DNA of 64,000 nt from Pelomonas sp. Root1237 (GTDB lineage Bacteria > Pseudomonadota > Gammaproteobacteria > Burkholderiales > Burkholderiaceae_C): assembly GCF_001425055.1 (NCBI RefSeq), contig NZ_LMDK01000020.1:257310-321309 (forward strand), written 5' to 3'. The translations under genes and the position numbers were made by a program. Positions 18,466 to 27,810 of this stretch are shown one piece after another. How positions within the stretch are numbered: position 1 is the first letter of the stretch; every line of letters starts with the position of its first letter. The notes below the pieces were generated by a model. The model made no database searches, was not told the DNA's origin, and saw only the letters and a program-made list of their open reading frames with translations.

Positions 18466-19464
18466 CTAGTACTTCAGCAGGGCGGCGCCCCAGGTGAAAC
18501 CGCCGCCGACCCCTTCCAGCATGAGGGTGTCGCCACGCTGGATGCGACCATTGCGCACCGCGACGTCCAGCGCCAGTGGCACGGAAGCGGCCGACGTATT
18601 GCCATGCTCGTCGACGGTGGCGATGAGCTTGTTCAGGTCCAGCTTCAGCTTCTTGGCCGTGCCCTGCATGATGCGGATATTGGCCTGGTGCGGGATCAGC
18701 CAGTCGAGGTCGGCCTCGGTCAGGCCGGCCTTCTCGAGCACCGAGCGGGCCACCTTCTCAAGCACACCGACAGCAAGCTTGAAAACGGCCTGGCCGTCCA
18801 TCTTGAGAAAAGGGCTGCCCAACACCTGGCCACCGGCGACTGTGCCGGGCGTGCATAGCACGTCAACATGGCGCGAATCGGCATGCAACTCGGTCGCAAG
18901 GATGCCGGGCTCTGAGCTCGCACCCAGCACGACGGCGCCCGCGCCGTCGCCGAACAGCACGCAGGTCGTGCGGTCCTTGAAGTCGAGGATGCGCGAAAAC
19001 ACTTCGGCGCCGACGATCAGAGCCTTGTTGGCAGCACCGCTCTTGATCATCGAGTCGGCTACGCTCAGCGCATAGACGAAACCCGAGCAGACAGCCTGCA
19101 CATCGAAGGCCGCGCAGCCATGCACGCCCAGCTTTTTCTGCAGCATGCAGGCCGTGGACGGGAAGACCATGTCAGGCGTGGACGTCGCGACGATGATGAG
19201 GTCGATCTCTTCGGCAGCGATGCCGGCGGCTTCAAGCGCCGCCTGCGCGGCCGGCAAGGCGAGGTCGCTGGCAGTCTGGTCAGGCGCCGCGAAATGGCGC
19301 GCGCGGATGCCCGTGCGCTCGACGATCCAATCGTCCGAGGTCTCGACGCCGTCGGCCGCGAGGCGATCGGCCAGCGCCTGGTTGGTCACGCGGTCGGCGG
19401 GCAGGAAACTGCCGGTGCCGAGAATGCGGGAATAGCGAGTGGTAGAGGTGGCGATGGGGCTCAT
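18466..19464 (-). CDS. fabH: 3-oxoacyl-[ACP] synthase III
   Basis: FabH starts fatty-acid synthesis by condensing acetyl-CoA with malonyl-ACP. The 332-residue product contains the active-site cysteine in [13 protein letters not shown] (Cys126), the histidine in [10 protein letters not shown] and the asparagine in [12 protein letters not shown]. The start overlaps the plsX stop by four bases. Confidence 0.97.
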   Translation of the reverse strand: MSPIATSTTRYSRILGTGSFLPADRVTNQALADRLAADGVETSDDWIVERTGIRARHFAAPDQTASDLALPAAQAALEAAGIAAEEIDLIIVATSTPDMVFPSTACMLQKKLGVHGCAAFDVQAVCSGFVYALSVADSMIKSGAANKALIVGAEVFSRILDFKDRTTCVLFGDGAGAVVLGASSEPGILATELHADSRHVDVLCTPGTVAGGQVLGSPFLKMDGQAVFKLAVGVLEKVARSVLEKAGLTEADLDWLIPHQANIRIMQGTAKKLKLDLNKLIATVDEHGNTSAASVPLALDVAVRNGRIQRGDTLMLEGVGGGFTWGAALLKY

Positions 19465-20558
19465 GCAGCCTGCGCGACGGAGTTCGCCGCGTTGTCTCCA
19501 GCATCATTCGCCTTGGCCTGAAGCGTGGCGACGATGCGGTCGTGGACCCGGTCAAGCAGCCGGTTGCGGGCGGCATCATAAGCGCGGGCCAAGGCCTGCT
19601 CGAAGGCAAAGGCGTCGGCCGAGCCATGGCTCTTGAACACCAGGCCGCGCAGGCCCAGCAGGGCGGCGCCGTTGAAACGACGGTGGTCGACACGGTGCTT
19701 GAAGGCATTCAGCACGGGCATGGCGATCAAGCCGGCCAGCTTGGTCAGCCAATTGCGATTGAACTCTTCCTTGATGAAGCCGCCCATCATGGTCGCCAGG
19801 CCTTCCGACGTCTTCAGCATGACATTGCCGACAAAGCCGTCGCAGACGACGATGTCTGTCGTGCCTTTGTAGATGTCGTTGCCCTCGACATTGCCGAAAA
19901 AGTTCAACTGGCCGGCCGTACCAGCGGCACGCAGCAGTTCGCCGGCATGTTTGATGGTCTCGCTGCCCTTGATGGCTTCCTCGCCGATGTTGAGCAGGCC
20001 GACGCTGGGTTCCTCGTTGCCCTCCACGGCCGACACCAGCGCGCTGCCCATGACGGCGAACTGCAGCAGGTGTTCGGCCGTGCAGTCGACGTTGGCGCCC
20101 AGGTCCAGCACGGTCGTGAAGCGGCCGCGCTGGTTGGGCATGACGGTGGCGATGGCCGGGCGGTCGATGCCGTCCAGCGTCTTCAGCAGGTAGCGGGCCA
20201 CGGCCATCAGCGCGCCAGTGTTGCCGGCGGACACGCAGGCATGGGCCACAGCCGGGTTGCCATCGCGGTCGGCCTTGAGCTGCTGGATGGCGACGCGCAT
20301 GGACGAGTCACGCTTGCGGCGCAGCGCGACCTCGATGGGGTCGTCCATCGTGACGACTTCGCTGGCGGCGACGACACGGCAACGCGGCCAGGCCGCAGCG
20401 GCCGCCAGTTCCTCGGGCTTGCCCACAAGGATGAGCTCGGCGCCCGGATGCTTGTCCAGAAAGGCGCGGCAGGCCGGCAGCGTGACCGAGGGGCCGTGAT
20501 CGCCGCCCATGCAGTCAACAGCCAGGCGGATCGGTTCAGGCGGGGGTACTGCGGTCAT
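19461..20558 (-). CDS. plsX: Phosphate acyltransferase PlsX
   Basis: PlsX turns acyl-ACP into acyl phosphate for phospholipid synthesis. From the ATG at 20558 it has 365 residues, with the family start [12 protein letters not shown], the [10 protein letters not shown] motif and the later VGLLNIGEE and [12 protein letters not shown] motifs. It links membrane lipid and fatty-acid synthesis and lies between rpmF and fabH, as in most bacteria. Confidence 0.96.
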   Translation of the reverse strand: MTAVPPPEPIRLAVDCMGGDHGPSVTLPACRAFLDKHPGAELILVGKPEELAAAAAWPRCRVVAASEVVTMDDPIEVALRRKRDSSMRVAIQQLKADRDGNPAVAHACVSAGNTGALMAVARYLLKTLDGIDRPAIATVMPNQRGRFTTVLDLGANVDCTAEHLLQFAVMGSALVSAVEGNEEPSVGLLNIGEEAIKGSETIKHAGELLRAAGTAGQLNFFGNVEGNDIYKGTTDIVVCDGFVGNVMLKTSEGLATMMGGFIKEEFNRNWLTKLAGLIAMPVLNAFKHRVDHRRFNGAALLGLRGLVFKSHGSADAFAFEQALARAYDAARNRLLDRVHDRIVATLQAKANDAGDNAANSVAQAA

Positions 20559-20669
20559 GTCAGTGGTTTTCGTGAGCCACAAAGACCAAACCCGGCGCTG
20601 CGCGGTACGCAGGCCGGGTCGGCAGATTCATCGATAGTTTGGCGCCGCGCCTGGCGGCACCGGGCACCA

Positions 20670-20855
20670 TCAGGCCGCGTCGGCCTTGCTCTTCAGCACC
20701 TTGCGACCACGGTAGAAACCGGTGGGGCTGATGTGGTGACGCAGATGCACTTCGCCGGTCGTCGGCTCGATGCCGGTACCCGGGGTGACCAGGGCATTGT
20801 GCGAACGGTGCATACCGCGCTTGGAAGGCGACTTCTTGTTTTGCTGAACAGCCAT
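20670..20855 (-). CDS. rpmF: 50S ribosomal protein L32
   Basis: The 61-residue basic product starts [20 protein letters not shown], the conserved L32 N-terminus ([16 protein letters not shown]), and ends in a lysine-rich tail. It lacks the CXXC zinc pairs of some L32 paralogues, so it is the zinc-independent form. The rpmF-plsX-fab linkage is conserved across many bacteria. Confidence 0.97.
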   Translation of the reverse strand: MAVQQNKKSPSKRGMHRSHNALVTPGTGIEPTTGEVHLRHHISPTGFYRGRKVLKSKADAA

Positions 20856-21037
20856 GAAATTCTCCAGACTCTGCGGGATTTGGGGGCGGACTGTGGGGCC
20901 TTGTGGTCACAACCCCGGGGAGTGAGATCAAAGCTCGAACTCCAGACCGCAGAAAAGCCCACGAGTGTAGCACCGGATGAGAAACCCGCCAAGCTGCTAC
21001 TGTCGACAGCGAGAGCCAAGCGCCTGAAGCCATGCCT

Positions 21038-21592
21038 TCAGGCGCTGCCGCCCCGCTTCAGGGTTGCGAGCTTGGCGAAAGGGTTGGGACGCTCCTCCTC
21101 TCCTGGCTCAATCACTTCGTCCACATGGGCCAGGGGCTCGGGGCAGATCTCGTGGCGCGGCACCAGCGGCAGGGCCAGCAGCAGTTCGTCTTCGATCAAT
21201 TCGCGCGCGTCGAGGTGGCGCGGCAGGGCCAGCACATCATCGTCACTGTCCGCGTCGAGCGCGGCCGCCTCGACCTCGGTGTCGACGAAGCGGATCCAGC
21301 GGTCGATATCAATGTCTTCGTGGACCGGCTGCAGGCAGCGCTGGCAGGTCAGCGCGACCTGACCGGAGGCGGTCAGGTGCAGCCAAGTCTGGGCCTTGCT
21401 GCCCTTGGGCTGGCGGATCTCGCCGTGCAGGCTCCACTGCAGCGCTGGCCAGTCACTGGCCGGCGCTTCGGGAGCGGCCGAGTCGGCCAGCCGCTCCAGC
21501 AACGTCGCCGGCCATTCGCCAGACAGGCTGGCGTCATCATGAGCGAGAGCCGCGACATCGAGCTTCTCGGGAACAAAGGCGCGCGATTTCAT
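21038..21592 (-). CDS. DUF177 (YceD-like) protein
   Basis: From the ATG at 21592 the product has 184 residues with the YceD pattern VALTCQRCLQPV in the middle (Cys pair CQRC), an acidic stretch after it, and the C-terminal NPFAKLATLK. YceD family proteins sit before rpmF and are linked to 23S rRNA metabolism in some species. The start lies 32 bases from the divergent maf gene. A longer open frame upstream (to 21784) overlaps maf and is rejected. A 182-base gap before rpmF shows no clear signal. Confidence 0.88.
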   Translation of the reverse strand: MKSRAFVPEKLDVAALAHDDASLSGEWPATLLERLADSAAPEAPASDWPALQWSLHGEIRQPKGSKAQTWLHLTASGQVALTCQRCLQPVHEDIDIDRWIRFVDTEVEAAALDADSDDDVLALPRHLDARELIEDELLLALPLVPRHEICPEPLAHVDEVIEPGEEERPNPFAKLATLKRGGSA

Positions 21593-21624
21593 GGTCGAGA
21601 GTTTAGGCGGGGGAGAATGTCCCG

Positions 21625-22200
21625 ATGCCCCAGTTGATCCTTGCCTCGACCTCCCGCTACCGACAGGAATTGCTGGCCCGGCTGCGCCTGCCGTTCGAAG
21701 CGGTTGCGCCCAACGTCGATGAAACCGCCCTGCCCGGCGAGGCCCCGGCGGCCCTGGCCGAGCGGCTGGCCTTGACCAAGGCACGCGTGGTCGCGGCGCG
21801 GTTTCCTGGTGCCATCGTCATCGGCTCCGACCAGGTTGCCGACCTGGCCGGGGAGGCCATCGGCAAACCCGGCTCCCACGAGGCCGCCACTGCGCAACTG
21901 CGCCGTATGAGCGGGCGCGAGGTCGTGTTCCAGACCGCCGTCGCCGTCGTCGCACCGGGTCTGGCGGCCATTGAGCGCGCCGAAGTTCGTGTGCGCTTGC
22001 GTGAGCTCAGCGACTCAGCCATCGAAGCCTATCTGCGCGCCGACCAACCCTATGACTGCGCCGGCAGCGCCAAGGTGGAGAGCCTGGGCATTGCGCTGCT
22101 GGAGGCCGTCGAGTCCGACGACCCGACCGCGCTGATCGGCCTGCCGCTGATCCGCACCTGCGCCCTGCTGCGGCGCGCCGGCCTGGAGCCTCTCGCATGA
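21625..22200 (+). CDS. Maf/YceF-type nucleotide pyrophosphatase
   Basis: Maf-fold enzymes hydrolyse non-canonical or modified nucleoside triphosphates; the YceF subgroup prefers 7-methyl-GTP. The 191-residue product has the start ILASTSRYRQELLARL, the acidic VIGSDQVADL motif and IGLPLIRTC near the end. A GGGGGAG ribosome site lies just upstream. The position next to rpmF and DUF177 matches yceF in other Proteobacteria. It overlaps the next gene by four bases. Confidence 0.93.
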   Translation: MPQLILASTSRYRQELLARLRLPFEAVAPNVDETALPGEAPAALAERLALTKARVVAARFPGAIVIGSDQVADLAGEAIGKPGSHEAATAQLRRMSGREVVFQTAVAVVAPGLAAIERAEVRVRLRELSDSAIEAYLRADQPYDCAGSAKVESLGIALLEAVESDDPTALIGLPLIRTCALLRRAGLEPLA

Positions 22201-22958
22201 ACAAGGGCCGTCTGATTCTGATGCCCAATACGCTGGATTTCGGCGTGGACGATTCCCTGGACCTGCGCGAGGTGCTGCCCCAGCGGGTCATTGAGCAGGC
22301 CGCGCGGCTGACGCACTGGGCTGCCGAGAGCGCCAAGACCACGCGAGCGCTGCTCAAGCGCGTCGATGCCATTGCGCCGCTCGTCCAGCCGCTGCAGGCC
22401 ATGCAGATCGTCGAATTGCCACGCCCTCCCAAGGGCGGCAGGGGCGGCGGCGATGACGCGGTCGCCTGGCTGGCTCTGCTGGACCCGGCGCTGGCGGGGC
22501 ACGACCTCGGCTTGATCTCGGAAGCGGGCCTGCCCGCCGTGGCTGACCCGGGCGCTCGCCTGGTCGCGCTGGCCCATGAGAACGGCATCGAGGTGGTGGC
22601 GCTGTCCGGGCCGAGCTCGCTGCTGCTCGCCCTGGCCGCCAGCGGGCTCAACGGCCAGAGCTTCGCGTTTGTCGGCTATCTGCCGGTGGACGCCGCACCT
22701 CGTACGGCACGCATCCGCGAGCTGGAGGCCTTGTCGGCCAAGGCCCAGCAGACCCAGTTGCTGATCGAGACGCCCTACCGCAACGAGGCGCTGCGCCAGG
22801 CGCTGCTGGCAGCGCTGAAGCCCGGCACGCGGCTGTCGATCAGCGTCGGCCTGACGCTGCCAGGCGGCTGGACGCAGACCGCCACCGTGGCGGATTGGCG
22901 GTCCAACGGCACCAAGGTACCCGACCGCATCCCGGCCGTGTTTTCAATCCTGGCTTAG
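22197..22958 (+). CDS. SAM-dependent methyltransferase of the RsmI/tetrapyrrole-methylase fold
   Basis: The 253-residue product resembles the RsmI family: LGLISEAGLPAVADPGARLVALA matches its EAGTP-ISDPG region, and VVALSGPSSLLLALAASG and FVGYLP follow. It lacks the usual N-terminal LYVVATPIGN start and has instead a divergent one (RLILMPNTLDFG). It is thus a paralogue often found next to maf in Betaproteobacteria, not RsmI itself. The substrate is unknown, and 16S rRNA C1402 methylation should not be assumed. It overlaps maf by four bases and the convergent helicase gene by four. Confidence 0.8.
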   Translation: MNKGRLILMPNTLDFGVDDSLDLREVLPQRVIEQAARLTHWAAESAKTTRALLKRVDAIAPLVQPLQAMQIVELPRPPKGGRGGGDDAVAWLALLDPALAGHDLGLISEAGLPAVADPGARLVALAHENGIEVVALSGPSSLLLALAASGLNGQSFAFVGYLPVDAAPRTARIRELEALSAKAQQTQLLIETPYRNEALRQALLAALKPGTRLSISVGLTLPGGWTQTATVADWRSNGTKVPDRIPAVFSILA

Positions 22959-24433
22959 GACTCGACCGGCGCCGGCGCGGGCTTGGCACCGAACAACGCG
23001 GCCACTTGCTTCTTGGGCTTGATGTAGCTGGACAGGCCCTTGCCTGCGCCAGCCGGCGCCGCTGCAGCCTTGGTTTTTTCCCAGGCTGGTGCCTCACCGG
23101 CAGCGCTGGCCTCGTAGGGCTTGTCGAAGAAGGGATCCTTGGGCGGGGAAGGCGGGCGATAGGTGGGCCGCACGGCGGGACGGGCCTCGAAAGAAGCTTC
23201 TCCTCGCTCCTCGCGCGGGCGCTCGAAACGCGGCGGGCGGCTGTCCTGCAGCTCGAAGGGGTCGAGGTCGATCTTGCGCTTGAGCAGCTTCTCGATGTCG
23301 GCCACCAGGCGCGCGTCAGACTTGGTGACCAGCGTGACTGCCAGGCCCGAAGCCCCCGCGCGGCCCGTGCGGCCGATGCGGTGGACGTAGTCCTCGGCAT
23401 TGAAGGGCACGTCGAAATTGAAGACCGCCGGCAGGTCGGCAATGTCCAGGCCGCGCGCAGCCACGTCCGTGGCGACGAGCAGGTCCACTTCGCCGCGCTT
23501 GAAGGCGTCGAGCGACTTCAGGCGCTCATCCTGCGATTTGTCGCCATGCAGGGCGGCCGTGCGCAGGCCGTCGCGCTCGAAGGAGCGCGCCAGACGGGCC
23601 ACACCCAGCTTGGAGTTGCCGAAGACGATGGCCTGGCGGATGGAGCGCTCCTTCAGGATCTGCTTCACTGCGGCACGCTTGTCGTCATCGGTGACGCTGA
23701 TGAAGCGCTGCTCGACGGTCGAGGCCGCCTGATTGGGGCGGGCCGTCTCGACCAGGATGGGGTCCTGCAGATAGCTCTGGGCCAGGCGCTTGATCTCGGG
23801 CGAGAAGGTGGCCGAGAACAGCAGCGTCTGGCGCGCCTTGGGCAGGTAGCTGAGGATGCGCTGCAGGTCGGGCAGGAAGCCGATGTCCAGCATGCGGTCG
23901 GCTTCGTCGAGCACGACGTACTCGACCTGGTTGAGCACACAGTTCTTCGCTTCGATGTGGTCCAGCAGGCGGCCCGGCGTGGCGATCAGCACCTCGACGC
24001 CGGCCTTGAGCGCGGCCGTCTGCGGCTTCATGTCGATGCCGCCGAAGACGACGACGGAGCGCAGATGCGTGTGCTTGGCGTACTTCTTGACGTTCTCTGC
24101 CACCTGGTCAGCCAGCTCACGCGTGGGCGCCAGCACCAGGGCGCGCACCGGATGGCGGGCCGGCGAGACGCTGGGGTTCTCGTGCTTGAGCATGCGCTGC
24201 AGCAAGGGGATGGAGAATGCCGCCGTCTTGCCCGTGCCGGTCTGGGCGGCGCCCATGACGTCACGGCCTTCCAGAACGATGGGAATCGCCTTGGCCTGGA
24301 TGGGCGTCATCGTCAGATAACCGGAATCAGCCACCGCGCGCAGCAGCTTGGGGTCCAGCGGCAGGGTGTCGAAACGGGCAGGCGCGGGCGCCTCGGCGGG
24401 CACCGCGACTGCGGACTCAGGGGTTTCTTGCAT
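22955..24433 (-). CDS. DEAD-box ATP-dependent RNA helicase, RhlE-type
   Basis: The 492-residue product has all core motifs: the Q-motif region (GYLTMTPIQAKAIP), AQTGTGKT, PTRELA, TPGRLLDH, DEAD, SAT, and HRIGRTGRAG. The C-terminal tail of about 110 residues is basic and Pro/Ala-rich, typical of RhlE-like helicases acting in ribosome assembly and RNA decay. It runs convergently against the methyltransferase gene. Assignment to RhlE rather than another DEAD-box subgroup is by general resemblance. Confidence 0.9.
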   Translation of the reverse strand: MQETPESAVAVPAEAPAPARFDTLPLDPKLLRAVADSGYLTMTPIQAKAIPIVLEGRDVMGAAQTGTGKTAAFSIPLLQRMLKHENPSVSPARHPVRALVLAPTRELADQVAENVKKYAKHTHLRSVVVFGGIDMKPQTAALKAGVEVLIATPGRLLDHIEAKNCVLNQVEYVVLDEADRMLDIGFLPDLQRILSYLPKARQTLLFSATFSPEIKRLAQSYLQDPILVETARPNQAASTVEQRFISVTDDDKRAAVKQILKERSIRQAIVFGNSKLGVARLARSFERDGLRTAALHGDKSQDERLKSLDAFKRGEVDLLVATDVAARGLDIADLPAVFNFDVPFNAEDYVHRIGRTGRAGASGLAVTLVTKSDARLVADIEKLLKRKIDLDPFELQDSRPPRFERPREERGEASFEARPAVRPTYRPPSPPKDPFFDKPYEASAAGEAPAWEKTKAAAAPAGAGKGLSSYIKPKKQVAALFGAKPAPAPVES

Positions 24434-24472
24434 CCGGTGATTATCCCGGATAGGGGAAAAGGCCTGCCAGCC

Positions 24473-25603
24473 CTACTCCGGCCGGGTCACCGGCGGCCGT
24501 AATTCGGCTCGCGTATTCAGCACCATCCAGCGGGGCGTGCGGAAGCGAACGATGCGCCAATACAGCAGCACGTAGAAGACAACGAACAGCCCGAGGATGA
24601 CCTGCAGCATGACGGTGTCGTCCCACCAGATCGTCGCTGGCACGACGGACAGGCTGCACAGCACCCAGAGATAGGGCGCGGTCAGGGCATTGCGGCGCGT
24701 CAGCACGGCGGCGTCCCGGCTGCCGATGGCCCAGCGCATCAGGCGGCGGTAGATGAGGCTGTGCAGGTGGATGCCATCGGGCATGCCGACCGGCCGGCCA
24801 CGCACCACCTTGCGCCGGTACATGGAGAACACCGTCTCCCAGACTGGATAGGCGCACAACAGCAGCGGGAACATCGGCGAGACCTCGGGGTTGCGCACCA
24901 GCAGCAGGATGGCCAGCTCCGACAGTATGAAACCGAGGAAATAAGCCCCGCCGTCGCCCAGGAAGATCAGGCCGAACGGGTAGTTCCACATGAAGAAGCC
25001 CAGCACGGCGCCTATGACCGCGATGGCCATGGCCGCGACGAACTGGTCGCCCGCCTGCAGGGCGACATAGGCCAGGCCCGCCAGCATGATGGCCGAGCAC
25101 ATGGACGCCAGACCGTTCATGCCGTCGATGATGTTGATCGAATGGGCCACGCCACTGACAACCAGCAGCGCAAGCAGGTAGCCGCCCACCGTCGTGGCCG
25201 CGATCAAGTCCAGCCCGGGGATCTCGGTCACCTTGATCTGCGCGCCCAGCAGCCAGGCGCCCAGGGCGGCTGCCAGCAGCGTGGCCAGCATGCGGCGCAG
25301 CGGGCTGACGCGCTTGGTCAGGTCTTCGATGACGCCGGAGGCGAAGGCTGGCGCGCTGCACGCGAGCAGCAGCCCAGCCATGTGGCGCATGGCCGGATAA
25401 CGCCAGGTGAGCAAGACCGTGCCGACGGCAAAGCCACCGAAGATGGCAAGCCCGCCAATGCGCGGCACGGGGCGGGAGTGAAACTTCTGCGGGCCGGACA
25501 GGTCATGGTCGGCCGACAGCGCACCGTGCAGGTGCGATGAACGGATGATGAGCAGCGTTGCAGCAGCTGCAATCGCAAAGCTCAGGGCGAGAATCGGAAG
25601 CAT
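24473..25603 (-). CDS. WecA/WbpL-type undecaprenyl-phosphate glycosyl-1-phosphate transferase
   Basis: The product transfers a sugar phosphate to undecaprenyl phosphate, starting repeat-unit synthesis on the inner membrane. From the ATG at 25603 it has 376 residues and about ten membrane segments. It shows the MraY/WecA motifs KFHSRPVPRIGG, NIIDGMNGLASM and FLGDGGAYFLGF. It diverges from the polysaccharide operon across a 194-base spacer, so it is the likely initiating enzyme of that pathway. The FucNAc genes in the cluster suggest a FucNAc/QuiNAc-type donor as for WbpL, but specificity cannot be read from sequence. Confidence 0.9.
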   Translation of the reverse strand: MLPILALSFAIAAAATLLIIRSSHLHGALSADHDLSGPQKFHSRPVPRIGGLAIFGGFAVGTVLLTWRYPAMRHMAGLLLACSAPAFASGVIEDLTKRVSPLRRMLATLLAAALGAWLLGAQIKVTEIPGLDLIAATTVGGYLLALLVVSGVAHSINIIDGMNGLASMCSAIMLAGLAYVALQAGDQFVAAMAIAVIGAVLGFFMWNYPFGLIFLGDGGAYFLGFILSELAILLLVRNPEVSPMFPLLLCAYPVWETVFSMYRRKVVRGRPVGMPDGIHLHSLIYRRLMRWAIGSRDAAVLTRRNALTAPYLWVLCSLSVVPATIWWDDTVMLQVILGLFVVFYVLLYWRIVRFRTPRWMVLNTRAELRPPVTRPE

Positions 25604-25797
25604 GGAATAAGAGCGCAGGCCTGGATGCGGGGCAGCGGCTGTGACCACCGTTCGGCCGACATCAGCAGTGTAACGACGGGAGACTGCGCCGGGCGCTATC
25701 CGGGTTGCCCCCAGGCGCGTAGCTAGAATCCGCGCCGATTCGAGCCCCGTCGGACGTCCGGCGTCTGGGCTGCTCCTCTCAACTTCACGCAGCCCCC

Positions 25798-27795
25798 ATG
25801 ACTAGTCCCGGTCTCTTGGAATTGCCTAAATATTCACCATCCACCGTGACTCAGACATTCGCCAAGGTAAAGCGCGGGGCGTCCACCCATCTGGCCTGCC
25901 ACCTGATGGCCTCGCTGGCATTCGGCCTGCTGGCCAGCATGACCTCGCTGAGCAGCCGTGCGGCCGAGACCAACAGCAACGATTCACAGGTAGGGCCGGT
26001 GCGGCTGGTCGCACCGTCGCAGACGCCAGCGCGCCCCGCAGGCAGCGACCCGGGCAGCGAAGCACCGCGGGAATCTCAGCGCGAGCCGCAGCGCGGGCCG
26101 CAGCGGGAGTCGCTGCGCGCGCTCGATCCTTCGGAACGCGATGCGCGTCGGATTCTCGAGATGAGCGAGTTCGAACGCTACGTGCAGCGTGCCGTCGGTG
26201 AAGACGTTGAAGTGCCTCGCTTCGGCATGGAGCTGCTGAGCCCGCGCGTCGGCACGCCAGGCGAAGGTTCCAGCCAGATTCCCGGCGACTATGTCGTCAG
26301 CGTGGGCGATGAGCTGCTGGTCAACCTTTGGGGCGCTGTCGAGGCCGACCTGCGCCTGACCGTCGACCGGAACGGACGCATCACCATTCCGCGGGTCGGA
26401 CCGGTCATGGTGGCGGGCCTGCGCTATGGCGACCTGAATACAGCCATCGACCAGCGGGTGAGCCAGGTGTTCAAGAACTACCGACTCAGCACCTCGCTGG
26501 GCAGGCTGCGCAGCATCCGCGTCTATGTCACGGGGTTCACGCTCAAGCCCGGCGCCTATGCAGTCAGCAGCCTGTCAACCATCGTCAATGCGCTGATCCA
26601 GGCAGGCGGGCCTTCCGCAGCTGGCAGTCTGCGTCAGATCGAATTGCGCCGCGGCGGCAAGCTGGTCAGCCAGTTCGACCTGTACGACCTGCTCCTGCGC
26701 GGCGACAAAACGGCGGATCGCGTGCTGCAGTCGGAGGACGTCGTCCATATCGGGCCTGTTGGGCAGCAAGTCGCACTGATTGGCAGCGTCAACCGCCCTG
26801 GCATCTTCGAACTCAAGCCGAGCGAGACCATTGACGACCTGTTGCGGATGGGCGCAGGCTTCAATGCGGTAGCCGACCGGTCGCGCCTGGCCGTTGAAAG
26901 CCTGGATACGCGCAACGATGCTCGCATCACCGAGTTGACCCTGCCGCAACAACTGCGCGCAACGCTCAAGAGCGGCGACCTGGTGCGCGCCTTCAACGCG
27001 ACGGCCGCCTTGTTGCCCCAGCACCGCCAGAACAAGCGGGTGCGAATTGAGGGCGAAGTCCAGCGCCCAGGGGAATACATCCTCCCGCCCGGAAGCAGCC
27101 TGACGGACGCCGTCAATGCCGCCGGTGGCCTGACGCCAGGCGCCTTTGTCTACGGCGCCGAATTCAACCGGGAAAGCGTGCGCGTCACGCAGCAAACTCA
27201 GTATGAACGCGCACTGCGGGATCTCGAAACCGAGTTCGCTCGCGTTCAAGTGAGTCAGAAGGCGCTGACAGCCGATGAAGCGAACGCGCAGGGCGCGCGA
27301 GTGCAGAGCTCCAATCGACTCATAGACCGACTGCGCGCCGTCAAGCCGACCGGCCGCATCGTGCTGCAAACCGCACCCAACGCCGCTCGCCTGCCAGACT
27401 TGATGGTCGAAGACGGCGACCGCCTTACCGTGCCTGCCAGGCCAACCACCGTTGGCGTATTCGGTAGCGTCTTCAATGGTGGCAGTTTCGTGTTCCGCCC
27501 GGATGCGAGCATTGAAGACATGCTGCGCCTGGCTGGCGGCCCAACCCGCGGCGCCGACACGTCAAGCACCTTCGTGATCCGCGCCAACGGCAGCGTGGTC
27601 AGCGCCAAACAGCAGTCCTCGGGCTGGATCTCCATGGGCTCCGGCTTCTCGACACTCGCCGCCTTGCCGGGTGACACCGTCTTCGTGCCCGAGGACCTGA
27701 CACGCACGAGCTTCAGCCAGGAAGCCAAGGAATGGACGCAGATCCTGTACCAGTTCGGTCTGGGCGCTGCTGCATTGAAGACTCTCAAGAACTAA
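25798..27795 (+). CDS. Polysaccharide export outer-membrane protein with SLBB domains
   Basis: The 665-residue product has a hydrophobic signal at about 37-57 (LMASLAFGLLASMTSLSSRAAE). An alternative start at 25906 would put this signal at the N-terminus. A low-complexity Arg/Glu/Pro/Gln-rich stretch with repeated REPQRGPQRES units follows at about 85-107. The Wza-type export domain (GDYVVSVGDELLVNLWGAVE, near 162-181) and several SLBB domains come next, including VYVTGFTLKPGAY, IGSVNRPGIFEL, IEGEVQRPGEYILP and VFGSVFNGGSFVF. It is much longer than Wza (about 380) and has no lipobox cysteine. It heads the polysaccharide operon and should form the export channel. Confidence 0.88.
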   Translation: MTSPGLLELPKYSPSTVTQTFAKVKRGASTHLACHLMASLAFGLLASMTSLSSRAAETNSNDSQVGPVRLVAPSQTPARPAGSDPGSEAPRESQREPQRGPQRESLRALDPSERDARRILEMSEFERYVQRAVGEDVEVPRFGMELLSPRVGTPGEGSSQIPGDYVVSVGDELLVNLWGAVEADLRLTVDRNGRITIPRVGPVMVAGLRYGDLNTAIDQRVSQVFKNYRLSTSLGRLRSIRVYVTGFTLKPGAYAVSSLSTIVNALIQAGGPSAAGSLRQIELRRGGKLVSQFDLYDLLLRGDKTADRVLQSEDVVHIGPVGQQVALIGSVNRPGIFELKPSETIDDLLRMGAGFNAVADRSRLAVESLDTRNDARITELTLPQQLRATLKSGDLVRAFNATAALLPQHRQNKRVRIEGEVQRPGEYILPPGSSLTDAVNAAGGLTPGAFVYGAEFNRESVRVTQQTQYERALRDLETEFARVQVSQKALTADEANAQGARVQSSNRLIDRLRAVKPTGRIVLQTAPNAARLPDLMVEDGDRLTVPARPTTVGVFGSVFNGGSFVFRPDASIEDMLRLAGGPTRGADTSSTFVIRANGSVVSAKQQSSGWISMGSGFSTLAALPGDTVFVPEDLTRTSFSQEAKEWTQILYQFGLGAAALKTLKN

Positions 27796-27810
27796 CGGGC
27801 AGGTTTTTCG

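Noticed and set aside
19542-21362. Open frame of 606 codons on the + strand over plsX and rpmF
   Set aside because: Antisense to plsX, rpmF and DUF177 genes, with the repetitive Arg/Gln/His composition of a shadow frame.
22895-24502. Open frame of 535 codons on the + strand over the helicase
   Set aside because: Antisense to all the conserved DEAD-box motifs; no ribosome site and no recognisable domain.
25724-25729. TAGAAT as a -10 box for the polysaccharide operon
   Set aside because: The best upstream hexamer, TTGCCC at 25705, is only 13 bases away and no good -35 lies at 16-18 bases, so a promoter cannot be supported.
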